Under the pieces are notes generated by a model. It had not been told where the DNA came from. It did not search any database and worked only from the letters and a program-made list of their open reading frames with translations. Position numbers and translations under genes: made by a program. A DNA stretch of 64,000 nt from Juglans regia (lineage: Eukaryota; Streptophyta; Magnoliopsida; Fagales; Juglandaceae), in NCBI RefSeq assembly GCF_001411555.2, contig NC_049902.1, forward strand, positions 18,113,420 to 18,177,419, given 5' to 3'. Below are positions 49,840-62,429 of the stretch, piece by piece (within the stretch, counting starts at the first letter, position 1; the number at the start of each line of letters is the position of its first letter).

Positions 49840-50760
49840 TGTCTCACCGGCCAATACTCCACAATCTCTCGGGTGTCCATCTCTCTGAGTATCGACCATG
49901 TCTAGAATAGGACCATGAAGATGAAGTCTCGAGTGTCCCCATGCTTCGTGACAAGGTGGAGTTGTTTATTGTTCCCATCGGCTCTTGGATACGCTCTGCA
50001 AAATCTGGCAGGACCCCAACATTTAGTAGAGTTTGGGTGATCAGGATCCCGAATGGCAATCTATCCATCATAATGTATCGGCTCTCTGATTGAATCTTAT
50101 CGAATATATAACCCACTAAGTCGATAGGAACGCCACGAGCGATGAATATCATAAACTTCGTCTGATCCATGCCAACTTCTTTTTTGTGCTGTCAAGGATC
50201 AATATTGTTGGCGATGATCAAGTTCATGATCTTGAAGAAAGCAGATAGATCTGCCTACTTGATGCTCTTCGTCCCATCATACAGAGGAGCATCTGGACCA
50301 ACAACCAACTCCCTCACCTCATGATCAACGAGAGTATTGAGCTCATCTATATAAGTTGATCACTTATTCTCTGTCGTCTCCCCATCACCTGAAGTTGGAG
50401 ACTCTCTAGGCATCACGTTTAGATATGCAGTGCGTAGTCTGGGAATACCAATAAAATCAACGAGTATGTCCACTAAAAACAGTATTGAAGCTCCTCAGAT
50501 AGAAATATGTATGCCTCTCTGTCATCTGGACTGGTACCACCGAGCTCTTTATAGAACTTGGAGACAATGTCAATATAAGACACGAGGTCTCATGCTTTGT
50601 CCTTTTGATCAAGGATTGGTGTCCAACCACGATCATTAAAGAATGACCCTCCCAGGTAAAAGTCAGAAAGTTAGGAATCTTCACCTGACGCTCTAATAGG
50701 ATAGTCCTATCTCGCACTGTTTCAATGGAAGATTGTCTTGGTCTGCCACGCTTACGTCCC
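49840..50760 (-). pseudogene. CACTA left gene: putative plant transposon protein (PF20167-like)
   Basis: Reverse-strand segments include GRKRGRPRQ near 50745, FNDRGWTPILDQKDKA (about 50640), KFYKELGGTSPDD (about 50555) and FIGIPRLRTAYLNVM (about 50450). At 50170-49844 is DQTKFMIFIARGVPIDLVGYIF, then LPFGILITQTLL. This order resembles the 'putative plant transposon protein' family, from motif recall. Stops and frameshifts interrupt it. A further decayed stretch (49759-49466) repeats LHIEINPSISDL-type units. Reverse frames at 51275-51036 and 51483-51283 may be its 5' exons. Confidence 0.5.
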
Positions 50761-52624
50761 TACAAGACATTATTAACCTAACATTTAAAAAATAAAATAT
50801 ATATGCAACATTAGTTATAAAATATAATACATAAATATTCACAAAATTATATACTAATTAAAATAATTAGAAGCTATTTTCTGTTATACCGTTCGATTGA
50901 ATCCATAACCGTTCAAACGTATAAATTTTTACATCCCCATTCGAATGTGTCTTATATACGTTCGAACGATGATATTAAATTATGTTTGAACGTATGGTGA
51001 ACCGACCAAACGTTCAACGTTTTAGTTCCTACCGTTCAAACAAATACAACATTCGTTCGAACAGTTTCTAGATCAAACTCAGCCATGGCTGAATCAACCG
51101 AGTGGCCATGGAAACGAAAGAAATCTACCGATTCCTTTAGTAGATTCCTTTCATTTCTTCCCCAAATATCAACTACACAATGATGGGTAAACAACCTGCG
51201 ATGGATTTCTGGCCACCTATGGTGACTATCAACCAAAAATGGTGTTTTTCCTATTTTTAACAAACAATCTAACAAAACTTACTTAGAATAACCAAAACGA
51301 GGTATATAAGAATTGTACCACTTGAAAGGAAGGACTCTTTGATGGTGGCGGTGACAACAGCAGTGGCGATGGCGTACGACTGTCCACTGGGTCCGTTCGA
51401 GCGAGTTTGAATGGTTGTTTATGGGCGGCGGTTGCATTGAAAGCCTCCCCCGATACCTTATATGTACATAAACGTTCGAACAATAAGTTATATGTTTGAA
51501 CGGTTTTGACTTACTATTTGAGCAGTATTATGGACCGTTCGAACTGTGTTCATTTCAAATTTTGTAAATTAACTGATTTTTTATATTTAATATATTATAT
51601 ACTATATGATATTATATATATGATATAGTGATTTCATATATAAATACTATAATATATAGTATTAGTATTTGCTTATTATAATATAGTATATTATCATATA
51701 GTATATACTAATATACTATATGATAATATATTATAGAGTTGTGCTACACATAAACCTCACACTCTGTACACTACTTAAAAAATATATGATTTTAATCTTT
51801 TATCCTCATGTTTCATATTTCATATTTCATGAAACATAAGGGTAAAAGAATAAATTCACATATTTTTAAATGGTGTGCAAAAGTGTGAAGCTTATATATA
51901 GAATTTTTCTATATTATATGATATAGTATTATCATATTATATAATATATACCATAGTATATCATATGTATATATAATATTCTGCACAAACTTAAATACCC
52001 CACAACACCCCCTTATTCTCATTCATCCCCTATTCTCCTTCAATCCAATGCCACTCTCTCATTTTCTCCCCCACATTTCTTCATTCTTCTCCCCACACTA
52101 CTTCATTCTTCTCCTATTTCGATTAGAGAGAGACAAAAAGTGACATAGAGATACTAATAGAGTGAGTTAGATTGAACTCACATTGCAAAGAGGGTTGGTT
52201 GCACACGAATTTTTTGAAGGTATGTTCTTTGTTCATTGAATTTGTTCACTGAAATAGAGTGAGTTAGTTTATGTTCACTAATTTTATTATTTGTTTACAT
52301 GTTGTGTAGATGTTTTACTGTGGGTTGAATTGTTTGGAATTGCATTGAAGGTCAATTTCGTGTTTTATAGTTTATAGTTTACTCGTTATAATTGATGTAT
52401 TTGTGCATTTGTTGACATTGTTCTGGGTTTGCGTCTGGAATCTGTGTTGAATCCTTTCGAACATATATATGTTACAATTTGAATGGTACTATTTCATTCG
52501 AACATACGTTTTATACATTCGAACGTTAACTTGCATTGAATACAGATTACACATATATAGCAAATATACTTTTTACAAAAATGTATTTACAAGAAAATCG
52601 ATACTATAAAAAGATGCTAATTAA

Positions 52625-52965
52625 AAAATAGTTAAAAAATAATTAATAGTTAACATAATAATAGTTAACATAATAATAATTAATAGTTAAAAAATAATAG
52701 TATAAATAATTAAAAAACAATTAATAGTTAACATAATAATAGCTAACATAATAGTAACTAATAGTTAAAAAATAATAGTTAACATAATACTTAAAAAAAA
52801 GGTTATATACTTAACAAAATATTAAAAAATACTTGATACTTAAAATATTAAAAATTATTAAAAAATAATTAATAGTTAACATAATAATAGTTAACATAAT
52901 AATAACTAATAGTTAACAAATAATAGTTAACATAATAATAATTAAAAGTTAAAATCTTTAATTAA
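52625..52965. repeat. AT-rich minisatellite inside the CACTA element
   Basis: Units of aataatagttaacata and attaatagttaaaa alternate about fifteen times. Confidence 0.85.
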
Positions 52966-53729
52966 TTATTAAATTTAACGTAAAGATTGATAATTTTGTT
53001 AGCTGTTGTTTGATATATTCTTGTATTTTGCATTGTTGTTGTGTATTAATCTCGTATCTTGTATGTTTCATTAAAATAAACCTTAGACTCATTCGAGAGT
53101 TATCAATCTGGATGAGAAGTTGATTGATAACTCTTGAATTGTCCAAAGTGGATAATTTGGGATTACAAGATCATTCTCGCAAATTATCCAACTATATCTG
53201 TTAGTGTCTGACATTAAGATTTTGGTAGATTCATCCCTTATTGTTCTCTGGATATGCAGTTTCGGTGATGTGCCTCAACGTGTCATTCGTTGGTGCACAC
53301 AACCAAACGAGCATATTTGAATAACTATGGAGAGATGATGTTGAAATTTCGTTGGACGTAACAGATAATAATTGATAGGTTGGTGACTATAATCTTTCAA
53401 TTCCGAATGGGATATAACCAACTACTCGGTGAAAGTAAAAAATTGCGTAATATGTGTTATATACATGCTTGCTTGTTGATGCCCATGTGACTGTTTGTGT
53501 AATGAATGTATCAGTATTTCAAAGTTATGCTACTGAAGAGGAATAAATTTTGCATCCCATCTCCACCTGTTCCTACCTCTCATTCTGACTCACCACTGAC
53601 TCTACAGAATAAGATAAAAATCTAATAGTAATTTGTTTCAATTAAGGTCATTCATACATATTACATAATTTCTAACCATTATTTACTTTGTTTCTACATC
53701 GAACTAAATATTGTATAGAGTTAACAGTA

Positions 53730-55030
53730 CAATCTCGTCAAGGTCGAGGCACTACTAGAGGTATGACATTGGAAAAATATCGTAAAGTGGGTAAGATTAA
53801 GGTTAACATTCCTGACGAACGTAGCGGAGGCGAATGACAACAAGTAGCTTGGCTTGCATCGCTTGTGGGAGCTCTTACACGAACTTATGCACCTTTAATT
53901 ATGAGTTCATGGTAGAAAGTCCCCAAAGATGTGAAAGAGGTTATCAAGAAGCGTTATTTGGTAATGTTTAAATAATTAATTTATATTAATATTATTTCAT
54001 ATATATATATATGCAAAATTTAGACTACTCTGGGTGATAATATCTTTATGTATATATTGTTTGAATGATTATTTCGAACTAAATTATGGTCGGAGAGAGG
54101 AGCATAAGACTGTCAATGAGTTTATATGTAATACATTATGCAAATATAAGGCGAGGTGTCGTGAGCATTACAATAAGTTAGAGAATAAGGAAGATGCACG
54201 CCAGCATCCTTTTCAGGATGTCTGACCTTCCGATTGGGAAAAGTTTTGTGTCATGTTTGAGGATTCATCATATAAGGTAAATTAAATGAATTTTTTTATG
54301 TGTTCTACTTATAATTTTTGCTTCCTAATATTTACAATTTCTATGCAGGTGAGAAGTTCTATAAACAAAACAAATAATCGAAGTTGAAGATTCATCATCA
54401 TGCAAACTCAAGATTTTTTCATCACCTCTCTAAGAAATTGATATATTATTTTTTTATTGTATATAGTTTGTTATTTGGAGATATTCTAATGACTTTATAT
54501 CTCAACAGATGTCTCTCGTAGCAAGAGTCAGATACCAATTATGATCAGACAAAATTATATGTTGCATCACATACTGATTGTAATGGAGAGTGGACTCATC
54601 CTGATGCTCGTGAAAATTATGTGAGTATGATAATCTATTTTAATTAAACATATTTGAATATTTGTGATGATATTAATTATTTCTCTTGTGCGTAAGATAA
54701 AACGGTTGCCTTATGTGTTGAATTTGCGTCAGATCAAAACTTATGGGTCAACGTTTAGGGTATCTGAGAGGTTTGGGTTGCTGTGTAAAGCCTTCTAGCT
54801 CTTCCTCATTGTCCGGGTTTGCCTATAATACCTCTATAGTGTTAAACAAAGCGAATTTCAAGATCGAAGAATTGACTGTAAGGTAGCATGAGTTAGAGGC
54901 TCAATCGGCGAAACAAGTAGACATGGAGATGTGCATGAAACAGCAAAAACAACAACAAGAAAAGTTTACGAGAGATGTGCAACTCCAAAAGCACATTCTT
55001 ATGCAACAGTTCAAGCCTTCAAGCAACTGA
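53730..55030 (+). pseudogene. CACTA right gene: plant Ptta/En/Spm transposase-family protein (PF03004-like)
   Basis: Starts near SRQGRGTTRGMTLEKYRK, then KVNIPDERSGG, LVGALTRTYAPLIMSSW and VPKDVKEVIKKRYL (to about 53958). The next piece (54064-54277) has REEHKTVNEF, RQHPFQDV and DWEKFCVMFED. Later pieces have SHTDCNGEWTHPDARENY (about 54565-54620) and a Gln/Lys-rich coiled tail ending near 55030. Introns are suggested by aag|gtaaat at 54277, tgcag| at 54350 and caacag| at 54509. This family is linked to TNPA-like accessory proteins that bind subterminal repeats. A TGA after GGE and a TAG after MSSW show decay. A leader with donor gaag|gtatg at about 52220 may be its first exon. Confidence 0.65.
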
Positions 55031-55789
55031 TTTACATTATATGTAGAGATTTTGGGATCTATTTTTGTACGAAGAATGCTAATACTGCTACTGTTTTATT
55101 TATTTAGTTCACACTTATTAGATTAGTTTTATGGGTATTGAACAAATTGTAATGTATTTTTTTAAATATTATGTATGTCTATTTGGTTTTTAATTATTGA
55201 GTAAAATAAAATAGTTACCATTCGAATGAGAAAAAACCGTTCAAACAAGATGGGTAAAACCATTTAAACATTGGATACAGAACATTCGAATGTAATTAAA
55301 ATTAAACATTCAAACAGTACGTGAAACCGTTTGAATGATCATCGAACTTGAACTAAATGTTCGAACATCTGTTGATATGAAATCATTCGATCCTATCATG
55401 GTTTGATCGAACGTCTTACTGTTGGACTATCAAATTGTTTGTTTGAACGTTGCTCCATGCCTATTTGGTTGAACAGACTGGCATCAATTGATCACTCATG
55501 AAGGACGCATTCAAACATAAAATACGTTTGAACTTAAATTTTGTAACATTCGAACATGATTCTAGGACGAAATTCAAGCATCTCGAAAAAATATTCCGTT
55601 CGAACCTGATCGAACAGTTCTACTCAATTTCGTCCCAAAAAGCTTTTTTGGGACACTGTTATAGGAACGACCTTAGGACGCTTTTTTTTTCGTTTCAAGA
55701 AATATTTTGGGATGAAATCCCAATTCTTTGGGACAAAAATTGTTGTAAAAAACCTTATATGTTGTAGTGAAAATGGGTGTTATTTTTTA

Positions 55790-55962
55790 GAAAAAATCTA
55801 TTCATCATTCTAACTTCCATCATCCTCCTATCATCCCACGATGTGGTATTAGATGATTGGTTTATAAGTGAAATATAATAAATAATCTACAATCATCTAA
55901 TGACACATCATAGGATGATGAGAAGATGATATAAATTGGGATGATGAGTAGCATTACTCTTT
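55790..55962. mobile_element. MITE beside the CACTA element
   Basis: tctattcatcattctaacttcc...atcatcc on the left and ggatgatgagaagatgatat...gggatgatgagtagcattactc on the right form imperfect inverted repeats. The boundary is approximate. Confidence 0.5.
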
Positions 55963-56314
55963 TTTTTAATAATTTATCACAATTATATTGGTTGATTTAA
56001 AATAAGTTATAAAATAGTTATAAGCATATCATTGTCTTTTTATAAATTAAATTTATTTTTATTGAAATTACATAAATAATTATAAAATAATTATAATTAG
56101 TGGCTAGACGCTACATTCCTAACCAATTGCGTAATTGTAGTCCACATTTGTGACGAACGTTTTGACGTTACATGACTTTACAAATCACAGGACCAAACGA
56201 GAAATTGTAATAATTAACACCCTTCGTAGAATCGATAAGAGAATTGTAATTAACTATATTTCATCAAGGTACGATCGTCATTAAAATTCTGAAACATTTT
56301 AAAGTAACGTGGCT
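55963..56314. other. No gene seen
   Basis: AT-rich spacer between the MITE and the hAT-like element. Confidence 0.4.
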
Positions 56315-56730
56315 CTTTTCACTAGGGGTGGGTAGAGGGGCCCTGCCCCCACTCCCCCGCCCCGCCCCGCATGGAGAGGGCCTAGCGGGGGCGGGGGGCC
56401 GAATGACCTTAGCGGGGCCCCACCCCGCCCCCCGCCCCGGCTTCACATATATAATTATTTTTATTTATATATATAAATAAATATATTATATATAGATATA
56501 TACAATTTATTAAAAACTTAAAATTCTATTCAAATCATTGGATTGCATTGGCCTCCTACGCCAACCTTTATATAGGAGGTCAAGGCAATACAATAGTCAT
56601 CCTTAAGGATGACTATTTTTTTTTTTATATATAGAAGAGCCGGAAGTCACATGTCCAATAGTGACCCCGTCCCAATTTTATTAATAAGCCCTTACTTATG
56701 GCGGAGGAATACCGTAGTTACAATCAAAGA

Positions 56731-59700
56731 CTAAACCCAACCAACAAACGTAACGCAATGAACAACCAAAAATAATCCTATAAAGGAGTCACAACAAAAA
56801 AAGACTTTAAAAGAGACCACAAAAAAAAAAAAAACTACCAATATCAAAGAAACTGACCGACATCTTAATGATGGAATACCAGGCAAATCCAAACGCAATA
56901 AACCTCTAAGGACCCGAGGCAAAATAGAATTATTAGTGAAGGTCAAATCGAAGCCATTTGCACCCTCCTTTGCCAACCAATCTGCCATTTTATTTCCTTC
57001 TCGTAACACGTGTTGAAACCGACAAGTAATGACTTGAGCCAAGCTAACAATTTCCTCCCAATAATCCTCCAGGTACCAAATCCCACATCTCCCCCTATTC
57101 CACCAAGAGATAATCACCAAAGAATCAACCTCTACAATCACATTCAGAATATGAAGAGATCTGCAAAGTCGCAAACCAGTTAGGATCTCTAATAACTCCG
57201 CTTTATTATTTGTGCCATGGCCAATAGGAGATGCGAAAGCCTACATAAGCCGACCCTGCTCATTTCGAATAACTCCACCAATACCACTAGCACCCGGGTT
57301 CCCAAGACTACTACCATCTGTATTCAATTTAACCCACCCTAAAGATGGTTTATGCCACTTGACTAATTTGCATCACCTTACCTTTAACGGTACCGGTTGA
57401 ATCTGTAAGGCCTCAAGAATCATGGCATCATATCGGGATAAACTATGAGGATTTTCAACTTTCTGACAAAGAGTACCAATCCAAATACAAATGGATTTAA
57501 TGACCGCATCTTGAGCTTCCACTTTGCCCTCCATTCAAGCTAGACAACGCCGTCTCCAAATTCTCCAAGTAATGATAACAGGTAATAAACCAATTATAAT
57601 ACCTACCTGAGAATTAGTCTGAGCACGCCTGAACCAAGAGGAGACATGCAACTTCCAGTTACTACCAACCAGAAGTCCAAAAAGTTTAACGAAAAAGGAC
57701 CATATCTGTTTTGGAAAATCTCCCTCAATGAGAACATGATTAATGTCTTCATAATGCCCTGCAATTCAACAATCACATTTGGAAACAATAGGAATGCCAA
57801 CATGACGCAGTCTGTCATCAACACTCAAAGCCCTATGCCAAACCTTCCAAAAATGAATAGACATTTTTAGAGGAACATTTTTATGCCAAATCCAAGAATG
57901 CCAGTCCAATCTTGAACCTCTGACTCGAATACAATGCCAAGCAGATTTGGTAGAAAACATACCTGTCTCAGATGGAGTCCAAACTAGAACATCTTTTCCT
58001 GAATTTTGCCCAGATAAAGAGGCAACAATATCATCCATAATCTCTAATCCGACCAAAATCTCTAGGAGATTAACATCCCAATTATCAGACAACCAACACT
58101 CTTTAATTTTTAGCAAAGGGTGACCCACAATCGCCTTTCATTGCACAAAGGACCATTGTCCCTCCATTTATCATACCAGAAAAAAATGTCACCATCTTTA
58201 ACTCTCTATTTAGTATTATTCAAAATCAAAAGAACACAACGAGCAACCATTCTCCAAAATCTGGAGCCTTTATCAACATCAATAAGTAACCATGGTTTCG
58301 AACCCACATATTTAGCCTTAAAAAAATTTGCCCAGAGAGAATTACCTTGCAAAAGATTCCAAGCTAACCTCATATGCAGAGATGTCTGATTGTCCATGAA
58401 ATGCCTCAACCCCAGCCCGCCTTCTGTCACAGGACTACAAATAGTTTTCCAAGCCACCCATTTTTTTTTATCTTTCCCATTAGATTCACCCCAAAAGAAA
58501 GAACTCATCAGCTGATGGATCTTATTAATTACTGCTTGAGGGACCTGTAAAACAGCAAAAAGGTGAAGGGCCATACTAGAAATGACATGACGTAATAAAA
58601 TCAATTTCCCTCCAGAAGATAGAAGCCGCATTTTCCAACCACTTAATTTTTGTCTCACTTTATCGATCATGCATTCAAGGTCTAAAATTTTTAGACGCCC
58701 CAAAATAATGGGAACTCCAAGGTATCGAAAAGGGAAATGCCCCTCCACAAAACCTGTACTCCGAAGAAGACGACGCTTGCGAGTAGAAGATATTTTATTC
58801 GAACAATATAGGGCGGACTTTTGTTTATTAATGGCCTGACCCGACCATCTTTCGTATTGATTCAAGATACTTTGGAGCACCCGGACCGATCTTTGACTTC
58901 CATTAGAAAAAATAACCACATCATCAGCATACATTAAATGAGAAATAATAGGCGTACCTTGGGCCTGATGAAAATGCCCAAATCTATTCTCAACCACACT
59001 ACGGTGGATCAACCTGGAAAGAATCTCCTGCTGAATAATAAACAAATAGAGAGATAAAGGATCACCTTGTCGAAGACCACGGCCACCAGGAAAAAAGCCT
59101 TTTGTTGTCCCATTCATCATAACCGAATACCATGGGCTAGATATATAGAAAAAAATCAGATCACAAAATTGGGCCGAGAATCCAAAACTCTTCATAACCC
59201 TTATCAAGAAATTCCAATCAACACGATCATGTGCTTTTGTCATGTCTACTTTCAACATAATATTGCCACCATGATTACTTTTGTTGATGGAGTGAACCAT
59301 TTCCTACGTAAGACTAATGTTCTCATAGATACTTTGACCCGGGATAAAAGCGCCTTGTTCCAAGGAAACCAATTTTGGCAACAGACTAGTCAAACGATTC
59401 ACAATTATTTTAGAGCAAATTTTATAAAAAACAGAGCAAAGACTAATGGGCCGGAACTTATCAAAACCTGTTGGAGCATCCACCTTTGGAATAAGAACCA
59501 AATAAGAAGCCGTGAAAAATTTTGGAAAATACATGGAAACAAAGAACTCTGACACAGCATTCCCCACATCATTTTTAACCACCTCCCAACAACATTTATA
59601 GAACTCAGAGCCAAAACCATCAGGACCAGGAGTACTATTAACAGAAATAGAAGATAAAGCATCAAATACCTCATCCAAGGAAGGCGCACGAACCAAAAAG

Positions 59701-60974
59701 GCATTCTCCTCCCCAGAGATAACCGGATTAATAAGCCCCTCAAGGTTTGGATTCTCAACTGGCGACACCCCCTGAAGGAAGTTTGACAAATAATCAACCG
59801 CCCCTTGATGTATAGACTCGGGAGACGTATAAACCACCTCATTTGAACGCATCTCAAGAACCCTCTTTCGCCTTTTATTAGCTAAACAAGCATGAAAAAA
59901 TTTTGAATTCCGATCCCCATCCACTTTCCATTTTAGCTTGGCCATTTGAGACAATCTAATTTCTTCCCAATGCCTCCAAATTGCTAAATCCGAAATAGCC
60001 CCCTGAAGCTCTCGATCAATATCTTCTTCCCAATGTAATTGAAGCTTTAATTCAAGCTCTTCGACCCTTTCCTCAAGGGTAACAATATGACACACCGTAT
60101 GCCCAAAAACCCTTTTGTTCCAAGCACGCAAAGCAACTTTAGTATGTTTAAGCTTCATAATAAGATTTTGAATGGTTGAACCACCCGATCGAGATTCCCA
60201 AGCTTGCCGAACACAATTCAGAAAATTTTGATGTTCCACCCGCATCTATTGGAACCTAAAAAGGGCAGGGCCATAGGAAAATAGATCTTGCTTGAACTCA
60301 ATACACATAGGAGCATGATCCGAAGTAGATCTTGACAAATAAGAACAAATAGCATTAGGAAAAACTGAAAGAAAAGATACATCAATCAAAACACGATCCA
60401 GCCGTGCCCAAGAGCGAGCAAGACCATGCTGCCCATTACACCAAGAGAAGGCACTTCCCTTTGAAGCCATTTCAATCAAACCCCCCTGTTGAATCCAATT
60501 ATTAAAATCCTCCATGGCTCCAAGAAGTCTTGGCCTACCCCTACATCTCTCGGAATCATTCCGAATGATGTTGAAGTCCCCCACATACATGCACGGTTGT
60601 AAGCCCATAGACTGAGCACAAAGTTCATCCCACAATCTGCATCTATCAGCTCTTGTACACTTAGCATATATCACATTTAATAAAAATTGCTCAACACCAT
60701 CACCCACTCTAAGAGAAATATATTGTTCACCCATACGAAACAAATTTACCGACATTGAGCCATCCCAAAAAATCCATATTTTTCCCCCTTCAACCTCATT
60801 AGAAACAAAATTATCAAAATGTAAAGATTGAGCTAATCTCCTAGCAACTTCCAGATTTTGAAAAGGTTCCAAAAGAGCTACTATTTTCGGTTTCAACTTT
60901 CCAATCAATTTTTTTAGTCTAGCCTTTGAAGTCCCAACTCCCCTAATGTTCCATACAAAACTTGATTCAATCAT
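56731..60974 (-). pseudogene. LINE copy B ORF2: endonuclease, RT, zf-RVT, RNase H
   Basis: Endonuclease (60974-60250): FVWNIRG, GDFNIIRND, STSDHAP. A linker with coiled coil, then RT (59620-58600): FRPISLCS, QGAFIPGQS, KVDMTKAHDRVDW, GLRQGDPLS, catalytic LMYADD, YLGVPI. zf-RVT (58128-57766): WHSWIWHKNVPLK, SKCDC. RNase H (57330-56940): LNTDGSS, NNKAELLE, VEVDS and MADWLA supply the D-E-D-D set. In-frame stops include TAG at about 60247 (FRFQ*MRV) and TAG at about 59303 (SLT*EMV), plus breaks near 58205, 57765 and 57400. Start: the ATG at 60974 overlaps the ORF1 TGA as ATGA. It would carry out target-primed reverse transcription; here it is broken. Confidence 0.9.
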
Positions 60975-62429
60975 TGAGGAAGGTTAGGAACTCGGGCAAG
61001 AACCTGAGAAGAACTTCTCATCTTAACAAAGTTTTTTTTCTTGTATTTTCTTTTACCTCCAATGGCCTCAGACTCCGTCATATAATCTTTCTCCTGCGAA
61101 AATACTTGAGGTTGTAATTCTAACTCTGGCTCAGAAGCAACATCCTCCAAACTCAGACTATCTTCCGCACAGTCTTCTACCAGAACCTCCGCATCCTCCT
61201 CCTAGTTTTCATTGCATCCCTCCATAGCAACAGAAACTGATTCTTTTTGGGGGCCTATTTGTCCTGATGTACCTTGTTCTTCATGTCCCGTAGATTGTAG
61301 CACCATATTTTCCATAACAACTATTACATTGTCATTCACCTTCTCAACCTCATTCTCAATCAACACCTTCTCAACCTCAGTTTCAATCAATACCTGCTCC
61401 ATGATCAACGGATCAGACCCAGCTGCACTTGGGTCCAGCTCTACTGCACTTGGCACCACGTCGACAGTCTTCCCAATCACGACTGCACCCGAAATCTCCC
61501 CCTCAGGCTCACCACCACTAATCTCCCCATTCACTATCTCAGTGCACTTCTGGTCCCCACAGTCAAATATCAGATCATTCTCTACCAACGGAACTGTGAC
61601 CTGCCCTTCAGTCGATGCCCCAGACACACCCATATCAGACCCTTCTTTCCTGTCGACATGAACCTTGCCCATCTTTCCACCCTTCTTAGCACGGCATGTG
61701 GATTTATTGTGTCCTTGCATCCGACACTTGCAGCAGTAGGCAGGGAGCATCTCATAGACCACTTGTTGTTTCCTACTCGAAGGCAGACCTGGAGCACCAA
61801 TCCAGAAGTGCGATAAAGGCTCTTTAGCCGCGTCAACCTCCACACACAGTCTTGCACCATCTTGCACCATCCATTCTCGTGGCACACCGAGTCGAATTAT
61901 CCCGCCAAATAAAGGTTCCAATAGGGGCCATGAGAATGGTCAGAAACGCTTCACTATAAATGTTTGGGGGAAGGCCCGGGAGGGAAAGCCATACCGAAAC
62001 ACGAGAGGGCTCATCATCCTCTATGAATTCTGGTGTCCAACGAAATACGCGATAAAAGCTTCCGTTGATCCCACAAACGTCCCTCGACAGTGCTTTCGTG
62101 AAGTCAGCTTCGTTAGCCATGCGTACAAATACGTTACGCGGCTTGCGCATGGAAGAGACAATCGGGGTGGTTGAGAGACCCCAGCGATTGTGAATGAAAT
62201 AGCGGACAGCATCCAACGAGGGTCGTTGCTTCAGGAACTTGAGGACCACCGAGAAGCGGAAGGGCTCGACAGACTTGATAATCTCTTCACGCGAGAACTA
62301 GAAGTAAACCTCCCCATCAAGGACTTTCAGAAGGCGGGGCAGCAGCATCATCTCTGGAATGGGCTGGGGGACGGTAGCCACCAGTTCGGCGAAAGAGGTC
62401 CGACCAGTGGCTCCATCTACGGCTGCCAT
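60971..62429 (-). pseudogene. LINE copy B ORF1: DUF4283 domain plus zinc knuckle
   Basis: Start MAAVDGATGRTSFAEL (ATG at 62429). A TAG follows DGEVYF, near 62300. The DUF4283 core (62249-61870) has FVRMANEADFTKALSR, FRWTPEF and WLSLPGLPP. An exact 10-bp tandem duplication (61851-61860 = 61861-61870) shifts the frame, which resumes with ARLCVEVDAA. The knuckle CCKCRMQGHNKSTC (about 61725-61684) is intact. A long acidic tail follows with repeated VEKVLIE. A TAG at 61202 is premature; the original end is the TGA at 60971-60973 after ARVPNLPQ. Expected role: RNA binding in the LINE particle. Confidence 0.85.

Larger units (their letters stand above)
48698..55769. mobile_element. CACTA (En/Spm) element, apparently non-autonomous
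   Basis: The left end CACTTCAACAaaaattc (48698) and right end ...atatgttgtagtg (55769) are inverted. The right end reads CACTACAACA on the reverse strand, the canonical plant CACTA terminus; the left has one changed base in it. Triplets aaa flank both ends (48695-48697, 55770-55772). Subterminal zones hold many gttcgaac-type motifs and gggac(g)a-rich text in both orientations. Two decayed genes diverge from the middle. No DDE transposase (TNPD/Tnp2 type) is recognisable. Confidence 0.8.

Noticed and set aside
61212..61661. Ser/Thr-rich + strand frame of 149 codons
   Set aside because: It is antisense to the acidic tail of LINE B ORF1.
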